Source of the DNA: Mesoflavibacter zeaxanthinifaciens DSM 18436
GTDB lineage: Bacteria; Bacteroidota; Bacteroidia; Flavobacteriales; Flavobacteriaceae
NCBI RefSeq assembly: GCF_000422365.1
Contig: NZ_KE383820.1
Location: 91,324-155,323, forward strand
DNA: 64,000 nucleotides
Direction: 5' to 3'
The notes under the pieces are model-generated. The model saw only the letters and a list, made by a program, of their open reading frames with translations, was not told where the DNA came from and made no database searches. Below, one piece after another: positions 44,238 to 54,900 of the stretch (positions are counted from its first letter, which is position 1; each line of letters opens with the position of its first letter). The position numbers and the translations under genes are program-made.

Positions 44238-44318
44238 CTTAATTTTGCTGCCATATATGGCAAAATTAAGATATAATGAAAAGCGCGACCACCTTTTGCC
44301 ATTAGAAGCAAAAGGTGG
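44238..44318. other. Two strong intergenic hairpins without T tracts
   Basis: CTTAATTTTGC pairs with GCAAAATTAAG (44238-44270), enclosing a self-complementary core CCATATATGG. CCACCTTTTGC pairs with GCAAAAGGTGG (44289-44318). Both 11-bp stems are perfect, but no T run follows on either strand. They lie between the M20 gene and the transporter gene. They may be processed RNA structure, an attenuator or small repeat elements. Confidence 0.5.
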
Positions 44319-44331
44319 AAACACCCAAATT

Positions 44332-45720
44332 TTATTTATGTAGCTCTGTAAAATATTGATAGAAATACGGAATAGTTTCTATGCCTTTTAGATAATTCCA
44401 TACTCCAAAATGTTCGTTTGGACTGTGTATCGCATCGCTATCTAGACCAAAGCCCATTAAAATGGTTTTACTTTTTAGTTGCTCTTCAAAAAGTGAAACA
44501 ATAGGAATACTTCCGCCACTACGTTGTGGTATAGGTGTTTTTCCAAAAGTTTGTTCGTAAGCTTTACTTGCAGCTTGATAACCAACACTATCTATTGGCG
44601 TTACGTAACCTTGTCCGCCATGATGTGGTTTTACAAGTACTTTTACACCTTCTGGAGCAATGTTTTCAAAATGTGTTTTAAATAGTTGGGTAATCTCTTC
44701 CCAATCTTGATTTGGTACTAATCGCATTGATATTTTTGCATAAGCCTTGCTTGTAATAACGGTTTTTGCACCTTCGCCAATGTATCCGCCCCAAATTCCG
44801 TTAACGTCTAAAGTTGGTCTAATGCTGTTACGCTCGTTAGTTGTGTAACCGGCTTCACCATAAACAGCATCAATATCTAATGATTTTTTATAAGCGTCTA
44901 AAGAAAAAGGTGCTTTTGCCATTTGCGCACGTTCTTCTTGGCTTAATTCTTCAACTTTATCATAAAAACCAGGAATGGTAATGTGATTATTTTCGTCATG
45001 AAGCGAAGCAATCATTTTTGTTAATACATTTATTGGATTAGCAACTGCACCGCCATATAATCCAGAATGTAAATCGCGATTTGGACCTGTAACTTCAACT
45101 TCTACATAGCTTAAACCACGTAAACCAGTTGTAATTGAAGGCACGTCTTTAGCAATCATACCAGTATCTGAAATTAAGATCACATCGTTAGCTAATTTTT
45201 CACGGTTTTCTTTAACAAACTTTCCAAGATTAACGCTACCAACTTCTTCTTCACCTTCGATCATAAATTTAACATTACACGGTAAACAATTATTTTTGGT
45301 CATAAACTCCATTGCTTTGACGTGCATGTACATTTGTCCCTTGTCATCACAAGCACCACGTGCAAAAATTGCACCTTCAGGATGTAATTCTGTAGGTTTT
45401 ATTACAGGCTCAAAAGGTGGCGAATGCCATAAATCTAGAGGATCTGGTGGTTGTACATCGTAATGACCGTAAACTAAAACCGTTGGTAAATTTTTATCAA
45501 TTATTTTATCTGCATAGACAATAGGATAACCATCGGTTTGGCAGATTTCTACGTTGTCACAACCTGCTTTTTTTAAACTTTCTGCGACAGCATCTGCAGT
45601 ATTAAATGTGTGTTCTTTGTAAGCAGAATCTGCACTAATAGAAGGAATTTTTAAGAGTTCTATCAGCTCGTCAATAAAGCGTTGTTTGTTGTCTTTGACG
45701 TATGTTGAAATGTTTTGCAT
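44332..45720 (-). CDS. M20-family metallopeptidase (dipeptidase)
   Basis: The protein is 462 residues. The dinuclear zinc-site motifs are visible: VYGHYDVQPPDP with the first His/Asp, RGACDDKGQ with the bridging Asp, EGEEEVGS with the catalytic Glu and metal Glu, SDTG, and HSPNEHFG near the end. The dimerisation domain contains DLHSGLYGGAVANP. The pattern fits the CNDP/carnosinase-like dipeptidase subgroup. It acts in the cytoplasm on short peptides and is monocistronic or leads into the transporter gene. Confidence 0.92.
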   Translation of the reverse strand: MQNISTYVKDNKQRFIDELIELLKIPSISADSAYKEHTFNTADAVAESLKKAGCDNVEICQTDGYPIVYADKIIDKNLPTVLVYGHYDVQPPDPLDLWHSPPFEPVIKPTELHPEGAIFARGACDDKGQMYMHVKAMEFMTKNNCLPCNVKFMIEGEEEVGSVNLGKFVKENREKLANDVILISDTGMIAKDVPSITTGLRGLSYVEVEVTGPNRDLHSGLYGGAVANPINVLTKMIASLHDENNHITIPGFYDKVEELSQEERAQMAKAPFSLDAYKKSLDIDAVYGEAGYTTNERNSIRPTLDVNGIWGGYIGEGAKTVITSKAYAKISMRLVPNQDWEEITQLFKTHFENIAPEGVKVLVKPHHGGQGYVTPIDSVGYQAASKAYEQTFGKTPIPQRSGGSIPIVSLFEEQLKSKTILMGFGLDSDAIHSPNEHFGVWNYLKGIETIPYFYQYFTELHK

Positions 45721-45840
45721 AAGAGAATTTTATGATTTATGTAAAAGTACAAAAAGCAAATCAAAAAAATCTGCTATTAACTTGTTTGTAAATTGAAACT
45801 ATTGATTATATTTGCAATCCGAAATTAACGGAAACAAGTT

Positions 45841-45922
45841 GCAGGCGTGGTGGAATTGGTAGACACGCTAGACTTAGGATCTAGTGCCGCAAGGTGTGAG
45901 AGTTCGAGTCTCTCCGCCTGTA
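45841..45922 (+). tRNA. tRNA-Leu (anticodon TAG)
   Basis: The 82-base cloverleaf has acceptor stem GCAGGCG/CGCCTGT, a D-arm with GGTAGACACG, anticodon stem CTAGA/TCTAG around loop CTTAGGA (anticodon TAG, reading CUA), a long variable arm typical of class II tRNA-Leu, and T-arm GAGTTCGAGTCTC. CCA is not encoded. Confidence 0.95.
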
Positions 45923-45928
45923 CAGAGT

Positions 45929-45961
45929 AAAAAAGCTAACTGAATAAGTTAGCTTTTTTTG
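45929..45961 (+). terminator. Terminator after tRNA-Leu
   Basis: AGCTAACT pairs with AGTTAGCT across a short loop and is followed by a T run. Confidence 0.8.
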
Positions 45962-45975
45962 TTTTAAATCATTAT

Positions 45976-46013
45976 AAAAAAGGCTTTAACCTAATTAGAT
46001 TAAAGCCTTTTTT
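45976..46013 (-). terminator. Terminator of the starch-locus minus-strand operon
   Basis: AAAAAAGGCTTTAA and TTAAAGCCTTTTTT form a perfect 14-bp stem with a 10-base loop, placed just after the end of the GH13 gene on the minus strand. Confidence 0.82.
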
Positions 46014-46034
46014 AAATGCAAATTTCTATTCTGA

Positions 46035-48914
46035 CTAATTAATAATTAATTTTTGAGTTGAAGATTGACCATTTTCATTTTCAAGTTGGATTAAATATAA
46101 CCCTTCCGAAATACCTTCAACATTAAAAGTATGTCCTTTTTCAAAATCACCATTAAACGATTTTATTTCTTTTCCTGAAACATCATTAATCGATACGTTG
46201 TTAAGTTTAATATTTACCGAGAATGTTGTTTTAGTTGGATTAGGATATAGTTTTATAGAATCTTCTACATCAAAACTTGTAGTGCTTAAACTTTGAGGAG
46301 CAGCATTACCAAAAATTCTAAACTCACCAGCAGGAATATTAATTGTTGCAGCTGTGTTAGTTACATTAATTGATGTTGAGTTAGTTTCATCCATTAAATC
46401 ATACCATGTTCCCGTATAAGGGAAATCTGGTACAATGTTTTGAGCTGTTAAATCGAAGTTTGCTAAAATCACAACATTTTTTAATTCAGTTGCAGGAATG
46501 GCATCATTCCAGATAAAAATACGAGGTGTTAAATCTCCAGAGTCAATAGAGTAGTCACCTTCAAAAACATCTTCGTTAATTTTTAAATCGTTCAATCTAG
46601 CCCAATCGTTAAAAACTTGACTTCTATTTGGGTCACTTGTCCAGTTGTTTACCCATTGTGGTTGTGGTTTTGTGGATAATTTACAATCACCATCATTATT
46701 ACCGTCATAATCAGTATTTACAACACCGTTGTCGCAAGTCCAAATAGAAATATCCATTCCTAACTCTGCAAAATGCCATAACATTTTTGGACCAGGAATC
46801 ATAATTGAAGTAGCTCCAATTGTAGACATTCTTGTTAAAGCGGTATTTAAATCTGTAATATCGTAACTACCATTACTGGCACCAAATGTTACCATCTCGT
46901 ACATTACACGGTCTTTATCATGACTTTCTGGGTAACCTAAAGCTCTTTTCATTGTAAACCCATGTTCGTTACTTCCCATACCGCTAATGTTTGCAGCACT
47001 ACCATTACCAAGGTTTTTGTAATCGTTCCACATTTCTTTCCACATCATTACACCTTTAGGAATAGTTTCTCCAATACGGTAATTGGCCCATTGTTGCTCT
47101 TCTGAATCTGATCCTAAATGCTCAAAAATGGCATAGTGATAAGGATCAAGTGACCAAGAATAATCAACATATTCTCTTAAAACATCAACACGATCTTGTT
47201 GGTAGCTGTTTGTACAACCTTCATCTCCAGATGTACAATTTTGAGTAAACCCTTTAGTTAAATCCCAACGAAAACCATCTATATGAAACTCTTCAATCCA
47301 ATGTTTAATAACACTTTTTGTATAATCTTTTGTTCTTGGATTAGAGTGATCAAAATCATATCCAACATTATAAGTATGTGTAGGTGTTACATTAAAATAT
47401 GGGTTTTGACTATTTGGCTCGCCCCAACCATCTCCATCAGGATCATTCATCCACATACGTACCATTGGATTACGACCAAAAGCATGGTTTAAAGCTAAGT
47501 CTAAGATTACAGCAATTCCATTTTGATGACAGACATCAATTAACTCTTTTAACTTATCTTCTGTGCCGTAAAATTTATCTAACGCTCTATGAAATGACGT
47601 ATTGTATCCCCAACTTTCATTGCCTTCAAACTCCATAACAGGCATCAACTCGATAGCATTAATGTTTAAACTTTTAAAATAGTCTATTTTATCTATGATA
47701 TCTTGATAATTTCTATCTGCGTCAAAGTCCCTAACCAAAAGTTCGTAAACAATTAAGTCTTCTTTTTTTGGTTTAGTAAAGTTTGTGACTTGCCAATTGT
47801 AAGGTGTTTGAGCTGTTTGTAAAACAGTAACCTCGCGTTCTTGACCAGCAGGATAGGCAGGTAAGTTTGGGTATGATGCAGCAGGAATCCAAGGATCATC
47901 AAATGGAGACAATACTAATGTTGAATAAGGATCTGCAGTTTTTACTAATGATGGTGAATTTGCAGGAGGAGTTTTATCTACTACCCAATATTGATAAGTC
48001 TCAATTTGTCCAGGTGTTAATCCTGTAAGTGTGATCCAAAACTTATTATTACGAGTTGGATCAACCTTCATAGCGTAGTTTGAATCTGGTTGCCAATTAT
48101 TAAAACTTCCAGCCAAGTACACAAAGTCCTTACCTGTTGCATATAAAACTAGTACAGCTTCTGTATCGCTTAGATAAGTTATTCCATCTTGATAATTTGT
48201 AGGCATTACGTCATAGACTGTTCCTGGATCTACAATAGCTGAAAATTCTTTAAAAATAGTTGTTCCGTTTAAAGTAACTTCTAAAACATAATTTTGATTA
48301 TTAGTTATGTTAGTTTGTGTATAGTTATATGAAGAAACACTATTTTGAGTATTTATTATATTTCCGTTAGATTTTAAAACATAATCTGCCGGACCGCCAA
48401 TATTTGATGCGCTTACGGAAAAATTATCTCCAGAATTAATTATAGTTGTAGAGTCTTCTGCAGGAGAGCTTAAGCTAACTTGAAAAGTCCCAACATCAAA
48501 AAAGAAATCAGAACAACCTGAAGCTTTTAATTCTTGAGTGCCGTCTGCGTTTCTAAAAACCATTCCCATTTTTATGGCATTTTGAGCCTGAGTTGTAGAA
48601 AGATTATAATAAGTTTCAGGCACAAAAGTGATGCTCCATGTGCCATTACCATTGTTTGTCATTTCACCAACTCCATCATCTTGTCCCCAATTTCCAACTA
48701 CATTAAATCCCCAAGGGTCATTATCGTCTCCAATACCAGAGTGTAGGTAAACTTTTGATGGGTTATTAATTCCGTTACAATCTGTTGCAGTGCTATTAAT
48801 ATCTACTGTTATTGTAATAGATTGATCGACTTCAAAAGGATTTGGTGTTATTGTAACTTGTCCTAATGATATTATTGAAAACAACATCAAGATTATTAAT
48901 GTAATTTTTTTCAT
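46035..48914 (-). CDS. T9SS-secreted GH13 alpha-amylase
   Basis: The protein is 959 residues. A signal peptide (MKKITLIILMLFSIISLG) precedes beta domains. One near residues 235-330 (VYLAGSFNNWQPDSNYAMKV) resembles a CBM48-type starch domain. The catalytic barrel has the GH13 regions LDLALNHAFG, the nucleophile Asp in DGFRWDLTKGF and the acid Glu in AIFEHLGS. The last 80 residues (KLYPNPTKTTF to KLIIN) are a T9SS sorting domain. It therefore degrades starch outside the cell, taking the role of the SusG lipoprotein. It is the last gene of the SusCDE unit. Confidence 0.9.
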   Translation of the reverse strand: MKKITLIILMLFSIISLGQVTITPNPFEVDQSITITVDINSTATDCNGINNPSKVYLHSGIGDDNDPWGFNVVGNWGQDDGVGEMTNNGNGTWSITFVPETYYNLSTTQAQNAIKMGMVFRNADGTQELKASGCSDFFFDVGTFQVSLSSPAEDSTTIINSGDNFSVSASNIGGPADYVLKSNGNIINTQNSVSSYNYTQTNITNNQNYVLEVTLNGTTIFKEFSAIVDPGTVYDVMPTNYQDGITYLSDTEAVLVLYATGKDFVYLAGSFNNWQPDSNYAMKVDPTRNNKFWITLTGLTPGQIETYQYWVVDKTPPANSPSLVKTADPYSTLVLSPFDDPWIPAASYPNLPAYPAGQEREVTVLQTAQTPYNWQVTNFTKPKKEDLIVYELLVRDFDADRNYQDIIDKIDYFKSLNINAIELMPVMEFEGNESWGYNTSFHRALDKFYGTEDKLKELIDVCHQNGIAVILDLALNHAFGRNPMVRMWMNDPDGDGWGEPNSQNPYFNVTPTHTYNVGYDFDHSNPRTKDYTKSVIKHWIEEFHIDGFRWDLTKGFTQNCTSGDEGCTNSYQQDRVDVLREYVDYSWSLDPYHYAIFEHLGSDSEEQQWANYRIGETIPKGVMMWKEMWNDYKNLGNGSAANISGMGSNEHGFTMKRALGYPESHDKDRVMYEMVTFGASNGSYDITDLNTALTRMSTIGATSIMIPGPKMLWHFAELGMDISIWTCDNGVVNTDYDGNNDGDCKLSTKPQPQWVNNWTSDPNRSQVFNDWARLNDLKINEDVFEGDYSIDSGDLTPRIFIWNDAIPATELKNVVILANFDLTAQNIVPDFPYTGTWYDLMDETNSTSINVTNTAATINIPAGEFRIFGNAAPQSLSTTSFDVEDSIKLYPNPTKTTFSVNIKLNNVSINDVSGKEIKSFNGDFEKGHTFNVEGISEGLYLIQLENENGQSSTQKLIIN

Positions 48915-48931
48915 ATTAAGTATTCGTATTT

Positions 48932-48964
48932 AAAAAAAGGCTGACTAAAACCAGTCAGCCTTTT
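48932..48964 (-). terminator. Terminator-like hairpin between the SusE-like and GH13 genes
   Basis: AAAAGGCTGACT and AGTCAGCCTTTT pair over a 6-base loop, with a 7-T run on the minus strand. It could lower expression of the amylase relative to the uptake genes or separate the two units. Confidence 0.75.
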
Positions 48965-48997
48965 CAATTTATATAATAGCTAGTTATTTAGATAAAA

Positions 48998-50332
48998 TTA
49001 ATTAACTTGATTTAGCTCGTAAGTTAGATTAACTGTATCAAAAGATATTCTATAATTTCCAGCAGTTACAGCAATATTGTCCCCGCCATCAACTAAAGTT
49101 CCAGAAGTACCACCATAGTTGGTTCCCCAATCTTCATTAGCTCTAAATTTAATTTCACCATCAATTATAGGTACAATTTCAGCAACCCAAACTCCATTAC
49201 TTAAAGGCGTAAAAGAAAAATCAGGAGTTGCTCCCCAATCGTTATATCCAGAACCTACTACACCGAAGATGTCTGTAGCTTCCATGGTGTATGTTCCATT
49301 GTTGAAATCTAAAGTTATTGCATAAAAACCAGCTGTAACAACTAAGTTATCTCCGCCAGCATCTAATGTGCCATCTACACCAGTATCACCAAAGTTTTCA
49401 GCCCAATCATTATTTTTTCTAAACTTAATTTCACCATCAATTAGCTTAACTCCAACTTTGAAAGTATCAGTAACGTAATCGTATGTAAATTTAGCATCAG
49501 GAGTTGCTCCCCAATCATTATAACCAGAACCAACAATACCCCAAGAGTATTCTTCCATTGTATATGTGTTTGTAGAAAGATCTAATGTGATTTTATAAGT
49601 TCCTGCTGTAACAGGTATGTTGGCTCCTCCTGCTTCTAAAGTTCCGTCTGCACCATCATCTCCAAAGTCATTAACCCATTCGTTATTTTCTCTAAACTTG
49701 ATCTCACCATCTACTAAAGTTACATAAGATACATATACATCTGCTTGGTCTGTTGTGTAAAAAGGTGCATCTGCAAATGCGCCCCAATTATTGTAACCAG
49801 AACCAACAATTCCCCACGTAGAAGGTTCTATCCCTGATCCGCCACCAGTTTGAGCTTCTAATAGCGTTACTGTTATAGATTGAGTTTCAGTAAATGATTC
49901 TGTTGTAGAAATCGCATCACCAACATAAGCTCTTATTCTAAAGTTTAACATTCCTGAGTCTGGTGCAGTAATACCATACTCTTCTGCTAAAGTTTTTAAA
50001 GTTCCAATAGTAACCTCTATTTGATTGTTATTGTTGTTTGATAATGTAGGAACTACAGTTGCGTCTGTGAAGTCGCCTAATATAGAAGATTGTAATTCGT
50101 AAGATACGTTAGTTTGAACATCAAAATCTGCTGGGTTGAAAGAAAATATTGCACCAATATTGTCATCAGTACTATTTTCGGCTGGTAAAATGTACTCTGA
50201 CAAGAATGTGTTAGTGAATTCAAATTCTCCTTGAGGAGCTGCAACAAATTCTAAACTATCATCTTCTTCACAAGAAGTAAAGCTTAAGAATAATGTCAAA
50301 AATAAAGCTGATATTTTTATAAAATTTTTCAT
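48998..50332 (-). CDS. SusE/SusF-like starch-binding lipoprotein
   Basis: The lipoprotein signal MKNFIKISALFLTLFLSFTSC gives Cys21 as lipid anchor. Residues about 35-160 are a SusE N-terminal domain. Three tandem SusF/SusE-type modules follow (173-263, 264-355, 356-444), each starting WGIVGSGYNdWG or FGVVGSGYNDWG and containing DGEIKFRxNxxW and VTAGxYxI. The aromatic residues in each module are candidate maltooligosaccharide contacts. It acts at the cell surface with SusC/SusD. Confidence 0.9.
   Translation of the reverse strand: MKNFIKISALFLTLFLSFTSCEEDDSLEFVAAPQGEFEFTNTFLSEYILPAENSTDDNIGAIFSFNPADFDVQTNVSYELQSSILGDFTDATVVPTLSNNNNNQIEVTIGTLKTLAEEYGITAPDSGMLNFRIRAYVGDAISTTESFTETQSITVTLLEAQTGGGSGIEPSTWGIVGSGYNNWGAFADAPFYTTDQADVYVSYVTLVDGEIKFRENNEWVNDFGDDGADGTLEAGGANIPVTAGTYKITLDLSTNTYTMEEYSWGIVGSGYNDWGATPDAKFTYDYVTDTFKVGVKLIDGEIKFRKNNDWAENFGDTGVDGTLDAGGDNLVVTAGFYAITLDFNNGTYTMEATDIFGVVGSGYNDWGATPDFSFTPLSNGVWVAEIVPIIDGEIKFRANEDWGTNYGGTSGTLVDGGDNIAVTAGNYRISFDTVNLTYELNQVN
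49001..49816 (-). repeat. Three tandem starch-binding module repeats
   Basis: Three consecutive copies of about 270 bases encode the WGIVGSGYNDWG...DGEIKFR...VTAGxY modules of the SusE/F-like protein. Similarity is visible at nucleotide level, suggesting fairly recent duplication or gene conversion. Confidence 0.8.
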
Positions 50333-50347
50333 TGTTTCAATTTTTAA

Positions 50348-51898
50348 TTAGTAACCAGGGTTTTGTTGTAAATTAGGATTAGCGTCTAAAGCAGATTGAG
50401 GTATAGGGAATAATCTATAAGAATCGGGTATTGATGTACCGTTTAAGGTGTTACCTTTCCAAGGCCATAAGTAGCTTCCACCTGTAAACATACCAAATCT
50501 AATAAGGTCAGTTCTTCTATGTCCTTCTAGGTTTAATTCTCTAGCTCTTTCGTCTATAATAAAGTCTAATGTTAAATCTGACATATTTATTAAATCTGCA
50601 TTAGCTCTATCTCTAACTAAATTAACATATGTTAAGGCATCATTCATGTTTGTGTTAGAAGCACCTCTTAAAGCACATTCTGCATACATTAAATATACAT
50701 CTGCAAGTCTATAAAGAGGGAAATCTGTTCCTGAGAATGAAGTTCCTGTTGTTGGTGTTTCGTTAAAATCGTTGTTTCTAAACTTAATTGAAGGATAGCC
50801 ATCTGTCCATTCTCTGTAATCTGTCATTGTGTAATTATGACCATCCGTCCAGAATAAACTTGCTCTAACATCATTAGATGTGTTTAAATCTCCAAATAGA
50901 CCATACCAAGCTTCTGTTGCCCTGTGACCTTGCCAACCTTCGGCAGCGCCAAATTCTAAGATAGGAATAGTATCAGGACTTAAACTACCATTTACGATGT
51001 ATGTAGTGTTACCAAAGCTTTGGCTATTTACTGCGTCTGCAATTAGAGGGTAAATAATTTCATTAGAAATATTATTGTCTCCAGAGAAGTTTTGAACAAA
51101 ATTTTCTTCTAATTGATAACCACCTTCATTTATTATTTTATTGATGTACGTAGCAGCTTCTGTATACATTGCTGTCCCTGTGTATACTTCGGCGTTTATA
51201 TATAATTTAGCTAATAACATGTCTACTACGTATGTGTTAGCTCTACCGTAACCATTGTCGTTTCCAATAGTTGGTTCTATATCTAATAATTCTGATTCAA
51301 CAAAGTTGAATAATTCTTGTCTAGAAGCTTCTGGTAAGAAATCTGATGATCCAGAGTTTTCTTCAGTAACTAAAACTCCTTTTCCAAATGTATCTATTAA
51401 ATAGTAGTAAGCTAAAGCTCTTAAAAATCGTACTTCGCTTTGTATAGACTCAGGTATATCTACACCTGCGTTTGGTAATACTGTTAGAAGGTTATTACAT
51501 TGTGGTATTGTGTAATATGCACGATTATATAAATATCTAAAAAATTTGTTGTTACTAGTCCATTGCGATGTTGTGGTTAATTGGTCTAAACCATCATCTC
51601 CCCAACGGTTTTTCATTCCGTCTGCTGTAAAATCTTGTAAGTTGATAATACCTCTTAAAAAAGGAGATTCTCCAGCATCGTCAGATACGTCCGAACTTCC
51701 TGGTCCGTTAGGTCCAGATAAAGCAAAAGAAGCATAAAGTCTAGATAATAAACCTTCTATTGCATTTGGGTCTTGATCTAAAAGCTGTTGTAGAGTAAGC
51801 TCTACTTTTGGTTCTGTGTCTAGATCGTTAACACATGACGTAATCGTTACAAATAACGCCAATCCAAAAAATGTTAATATTAATTTTTTCATAGTCAT
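50348..51898 (-). CDS. susD: SusD/RagB-like nutrient-binding lipoprotein
   Basis: The protein is 516 residues (MTMKKLILTFFGLALFVTITSC; ATG two codons later is equally possible). The lipobox ITSC is followed by a TPR-like SusD fold: LSRLYASFA, SEVRFLRALAYYYLIDTFG, LADVYLMYAECALRGASN and INERARELNLEGHRRTDLIRFG-like sequence (IIDERARELNLEGHRRTDLIRF). Its C-terminus LFPIPQSALDANPNLQQNPGY is typical. It forms the lid over the SusC pore for maltodextrin uptake and lies 4 bases after susC. Confidence 0.95.
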   Translation of the reverse strand: MTMKKLILTFFGLALFVTITSCVNDLDTEPKVELTLQQLLDQDPNAIEGLLSRLYASFALSGPNGPGSSDVSDDAGESPFLRGIINLQDFTADGMKNRWGDDGLDQLTTTSQWTSNNKFFRYLYNRAYYTIPQCNNLLTVLPNAGVDIPESIQSEVRFLRALAYYYLIDTFGKGVLVTEENSGSSDFLPEASRQELFNFVESELLDIEPTIGNDNGYGRANTYVVDMLLAKLYINAEVYTGTAMYTEAATYINKIINEGGYQLEENFVQNFSGDNNISNEIIYPLIADAVNSQSFGNTTYIVNGSLSPDTIPILEFGAAEGWQGHRATEAWYGLFGDLNTSNDVRASLFWTDGHNYTMTDYREWTDGYPSIKFRNNDFNETPTTGTSFSGTDFPLYRLADVYLMYAECALRGASNTNMNDALTYVNLVRDRANADLINMSDLTLDFIIDERARELNLEGHRRTDLIRFGMFTGGSYLWPWKGNTLNGTSIPDSYRLFPIPQSALDANPNLQQNPGY

Positions 51899-51902
51899 AA
51901 TT

Positions 51903-54900
51903 TTAAAAATCTAAGTTTACACCAAATGTATAAGCTGTTGGTCTTGGGTAAAACGCACCATCTATTCCTCCAAATTGTTCAGGATCTTGTCCATCGTAAT
52001 TAGTTATAATAAAAGGATTGTTAACCGATGCGTAAAGCCTCATGTTTGTGTTTTTAATAAAATTGTTAGGTAAACTATAGCCAACAACAATATTTTCACA
52101 TCTCATAAACGCTGCGTCTTGTAAGAAATAATCTGAGAATTGAATATTTCCGTTTGCATCTTGAAATACAGGATTAGCAGCACCGTTATAAAAGTTTAAT
52201 ACATTTGATATACTAGTGTTGTTATTAGGAGCTGCACTTTCAGTATAACCAAAACGTAAAGCATTTAAGTCATAAACTTTACCATCTAACTGACCTCTAA
52301 AAGTTGTACCAAAATCCCAGTTTTTATAGTTAAAGTTAAGTCCAAAACCAAAATTCCAGTTTGGTCTAAGAGGTGTATAATATTTGTCTTCTTCAGTTAT
52401 TTGATTGTCTCCATTTAAATCAACAAAAGCATTAGGTATTGGGTTACCGTCTGTATCATAAACTTGTTTGAAAACTCCAGCTTGGTATGGTTCTTCTCCA
52501 ACTAAATTGAATAACAAGTTAGATCCTGTACCTAATAATTGTCCACCAATATTAAGTCTATTAACTCCTCCTAAATCAGTAACCTCTGTTTTTGCATAAG
52601 ATAAATTACCATTAATACTTAAGCTAATATCTTCTTTTTGGATAGCATTTAAGTTTAAACTAAGTTCAAAACCTTCACTATCTGTACTTCCAACATTTTT
52701 AATAAAGCTATCTGTTAAAGATTGACCTGGTGGTAAACTTACTCTTGATAATAAATCTGTAGTTTCTCTTTTAAAGACATCAAAACTACCTGTTATCAAT
52801 CTGTTATTAAAGAAAGCAAAATCAATACCAGCATTTAATGTTGTTGTTTTCTCCCAAGTTAACCCAGTTTGAAATGCGTTTGCTGAATATAAGTTGTACC
52901 CAGGTAAGTATTGACTGTTTTGACTACCAACAGAAAACAATGGACTTGTTGGGTAGAATCCAGAAACGCCAGTAATATTTTGTTGTCCTGTTTTACCCCA
53001 TCCTAACCTTAGCTTAAGATCGTCTACAAATTCTACATTTTTTAAGAAGTTTTCTTCTTTTACTTTCCAAGCAAGAGCTGCAGAAGGGAATAATCCCCAA
53101 ACGTTATCTCCCCAAATGTCATCAAATACAAATAGAGAAGATGCGTCTGCTCTTAAAGATAATGTTAAAAGGTATTTGTCCTTAATATTAATGTTTGATC
53201 TTGCAAAAAATGATTGTAAGTTTTGAGTGTTATAATATCTGTTGTTTGGATTGTTTGGGTTTAATACTAAATATCTTTCTCCAATAGCTACACCATATTG
53301 ATCAACTTCTTCTTGAGTAGATGCGTAGTTATAAGTGTCATTATTACCATCGTTTTTAAAATTTTGGTAAGCGTATCCAAGTTGGACATCGTAATTATTA
53401 ATAAACGAATTTTCTAGGTTTTTTGCATATTTTAAATAAGCATCAAAAGTTGTATTAGTTATATGTTGTCTTTCAGCATAATTTAATCCAGGATTAAATA
53501 CGCCTTGACCATTTTCATCTAACTTATAAGTAGCTAAAGCGCCTTCGCCAAAAGTCTCTCTAATTTTAGATCTTGAGGCATCCAAACCAACATTAACTAC
53601 AGCTTTTAACTCAGGTAAAAAAGGCATAGTGTAATCAAACTCTATGTTTCCTAAAAATCTAAATGCTTTTTCAGGTCTTTCACGTTGCTCAAGTAACGCT
53701 AGAGGATTGTATTGTCCATCAATTAAATTAGGGTTTGTAGCGTTTAAGTTAGTATAAAACCCGTTAAATATACCTGAAGTATTATAAATTGGTTTTGTTG
53801 GGTCAAATACTAATGCGCCACCTAAAGCTCCACCAGCATCTGTTGCATTTTTCTCTGCCCAAGTTAGTTTTGCATTGGTATCAATTTTTAAATTATCGTC
53901 TAAAAGTTGAGGTGATAATTTAAATGAAGCGCTAAATCTTTCGTAATCATCTGTTCTTACAACACCTTGTGCGTTGTTGTAACCTATTGAAGCTCTAAAA
54001 GGTGTGTTTTCTCCTAGATTAGCTCTAGCAGAAAAGTTAGTGTTAGATGTAAATGCTGTTCTAATAATAGCGTCTCTCCAGTTAGTGTCATAAATAGCTC
54101 TATCTCCATCAGGAGTATTTAAGATATAACTAATAGGTTCGTTTGTTGTAACAGAACCAACTGGTACACCAAGACTGCCTACTAAATCTGGATGATACTC
54201 TTGTATAAATCTTACATAACTATCACTATCCATCATATCTATACCTTCTCCAGCGCTACTAGCAGTTACTGTAGTAGAGAAGTTAAATTGTGGTGCTCCA
54301 GAAGTTCCTCTTTTTGTAGTAATAATAATTACACCGTTAGAGGCACGAGAACCGTAAATTGCTGTAGCAGATGCATCTTTTAATATCGTGAAGCTTTCTA
54401 CATCATTAGGATTTACTAATGATAAAGGGTTGCTTACACCTGCTGGATTTTGTGTGCCTACAGGTATTCCGTCAATTACTATTAATGGACTACTATCTGC
54501 ATTTAAAGAGGCGCCACCTCTAATTCTAATATTAGGAGCAGAATCTGGTGATCCACCACTATCTGTAATTCTTACACCTGCTGCTTTACCTTGAAGTAAT
54601 TGATCCGTAGATTGAATGGCTCCTTTGTTAAAATCATCAGAAGAAACTACATCTACAGATCCAGTTAAATCTTCTTTTTTAACACTACCATACCCTATAA
54701 TTACAACTTCGTCTAATTGGGCAGAGTCTTCTACTAAAGCCACGTTAATTTTGTCTTGACCATTATATGTTACTTCTTGAGTAATAAATCCTACGTAAGA
54801 AAAAACTAAAACTTCTCCTTGATTAACTTGTAGGCTATAATTACCATCAAAATCTGTAACAGTACCCTTAGTTGTGTTTTTTACTAAAACATTAACTGTT

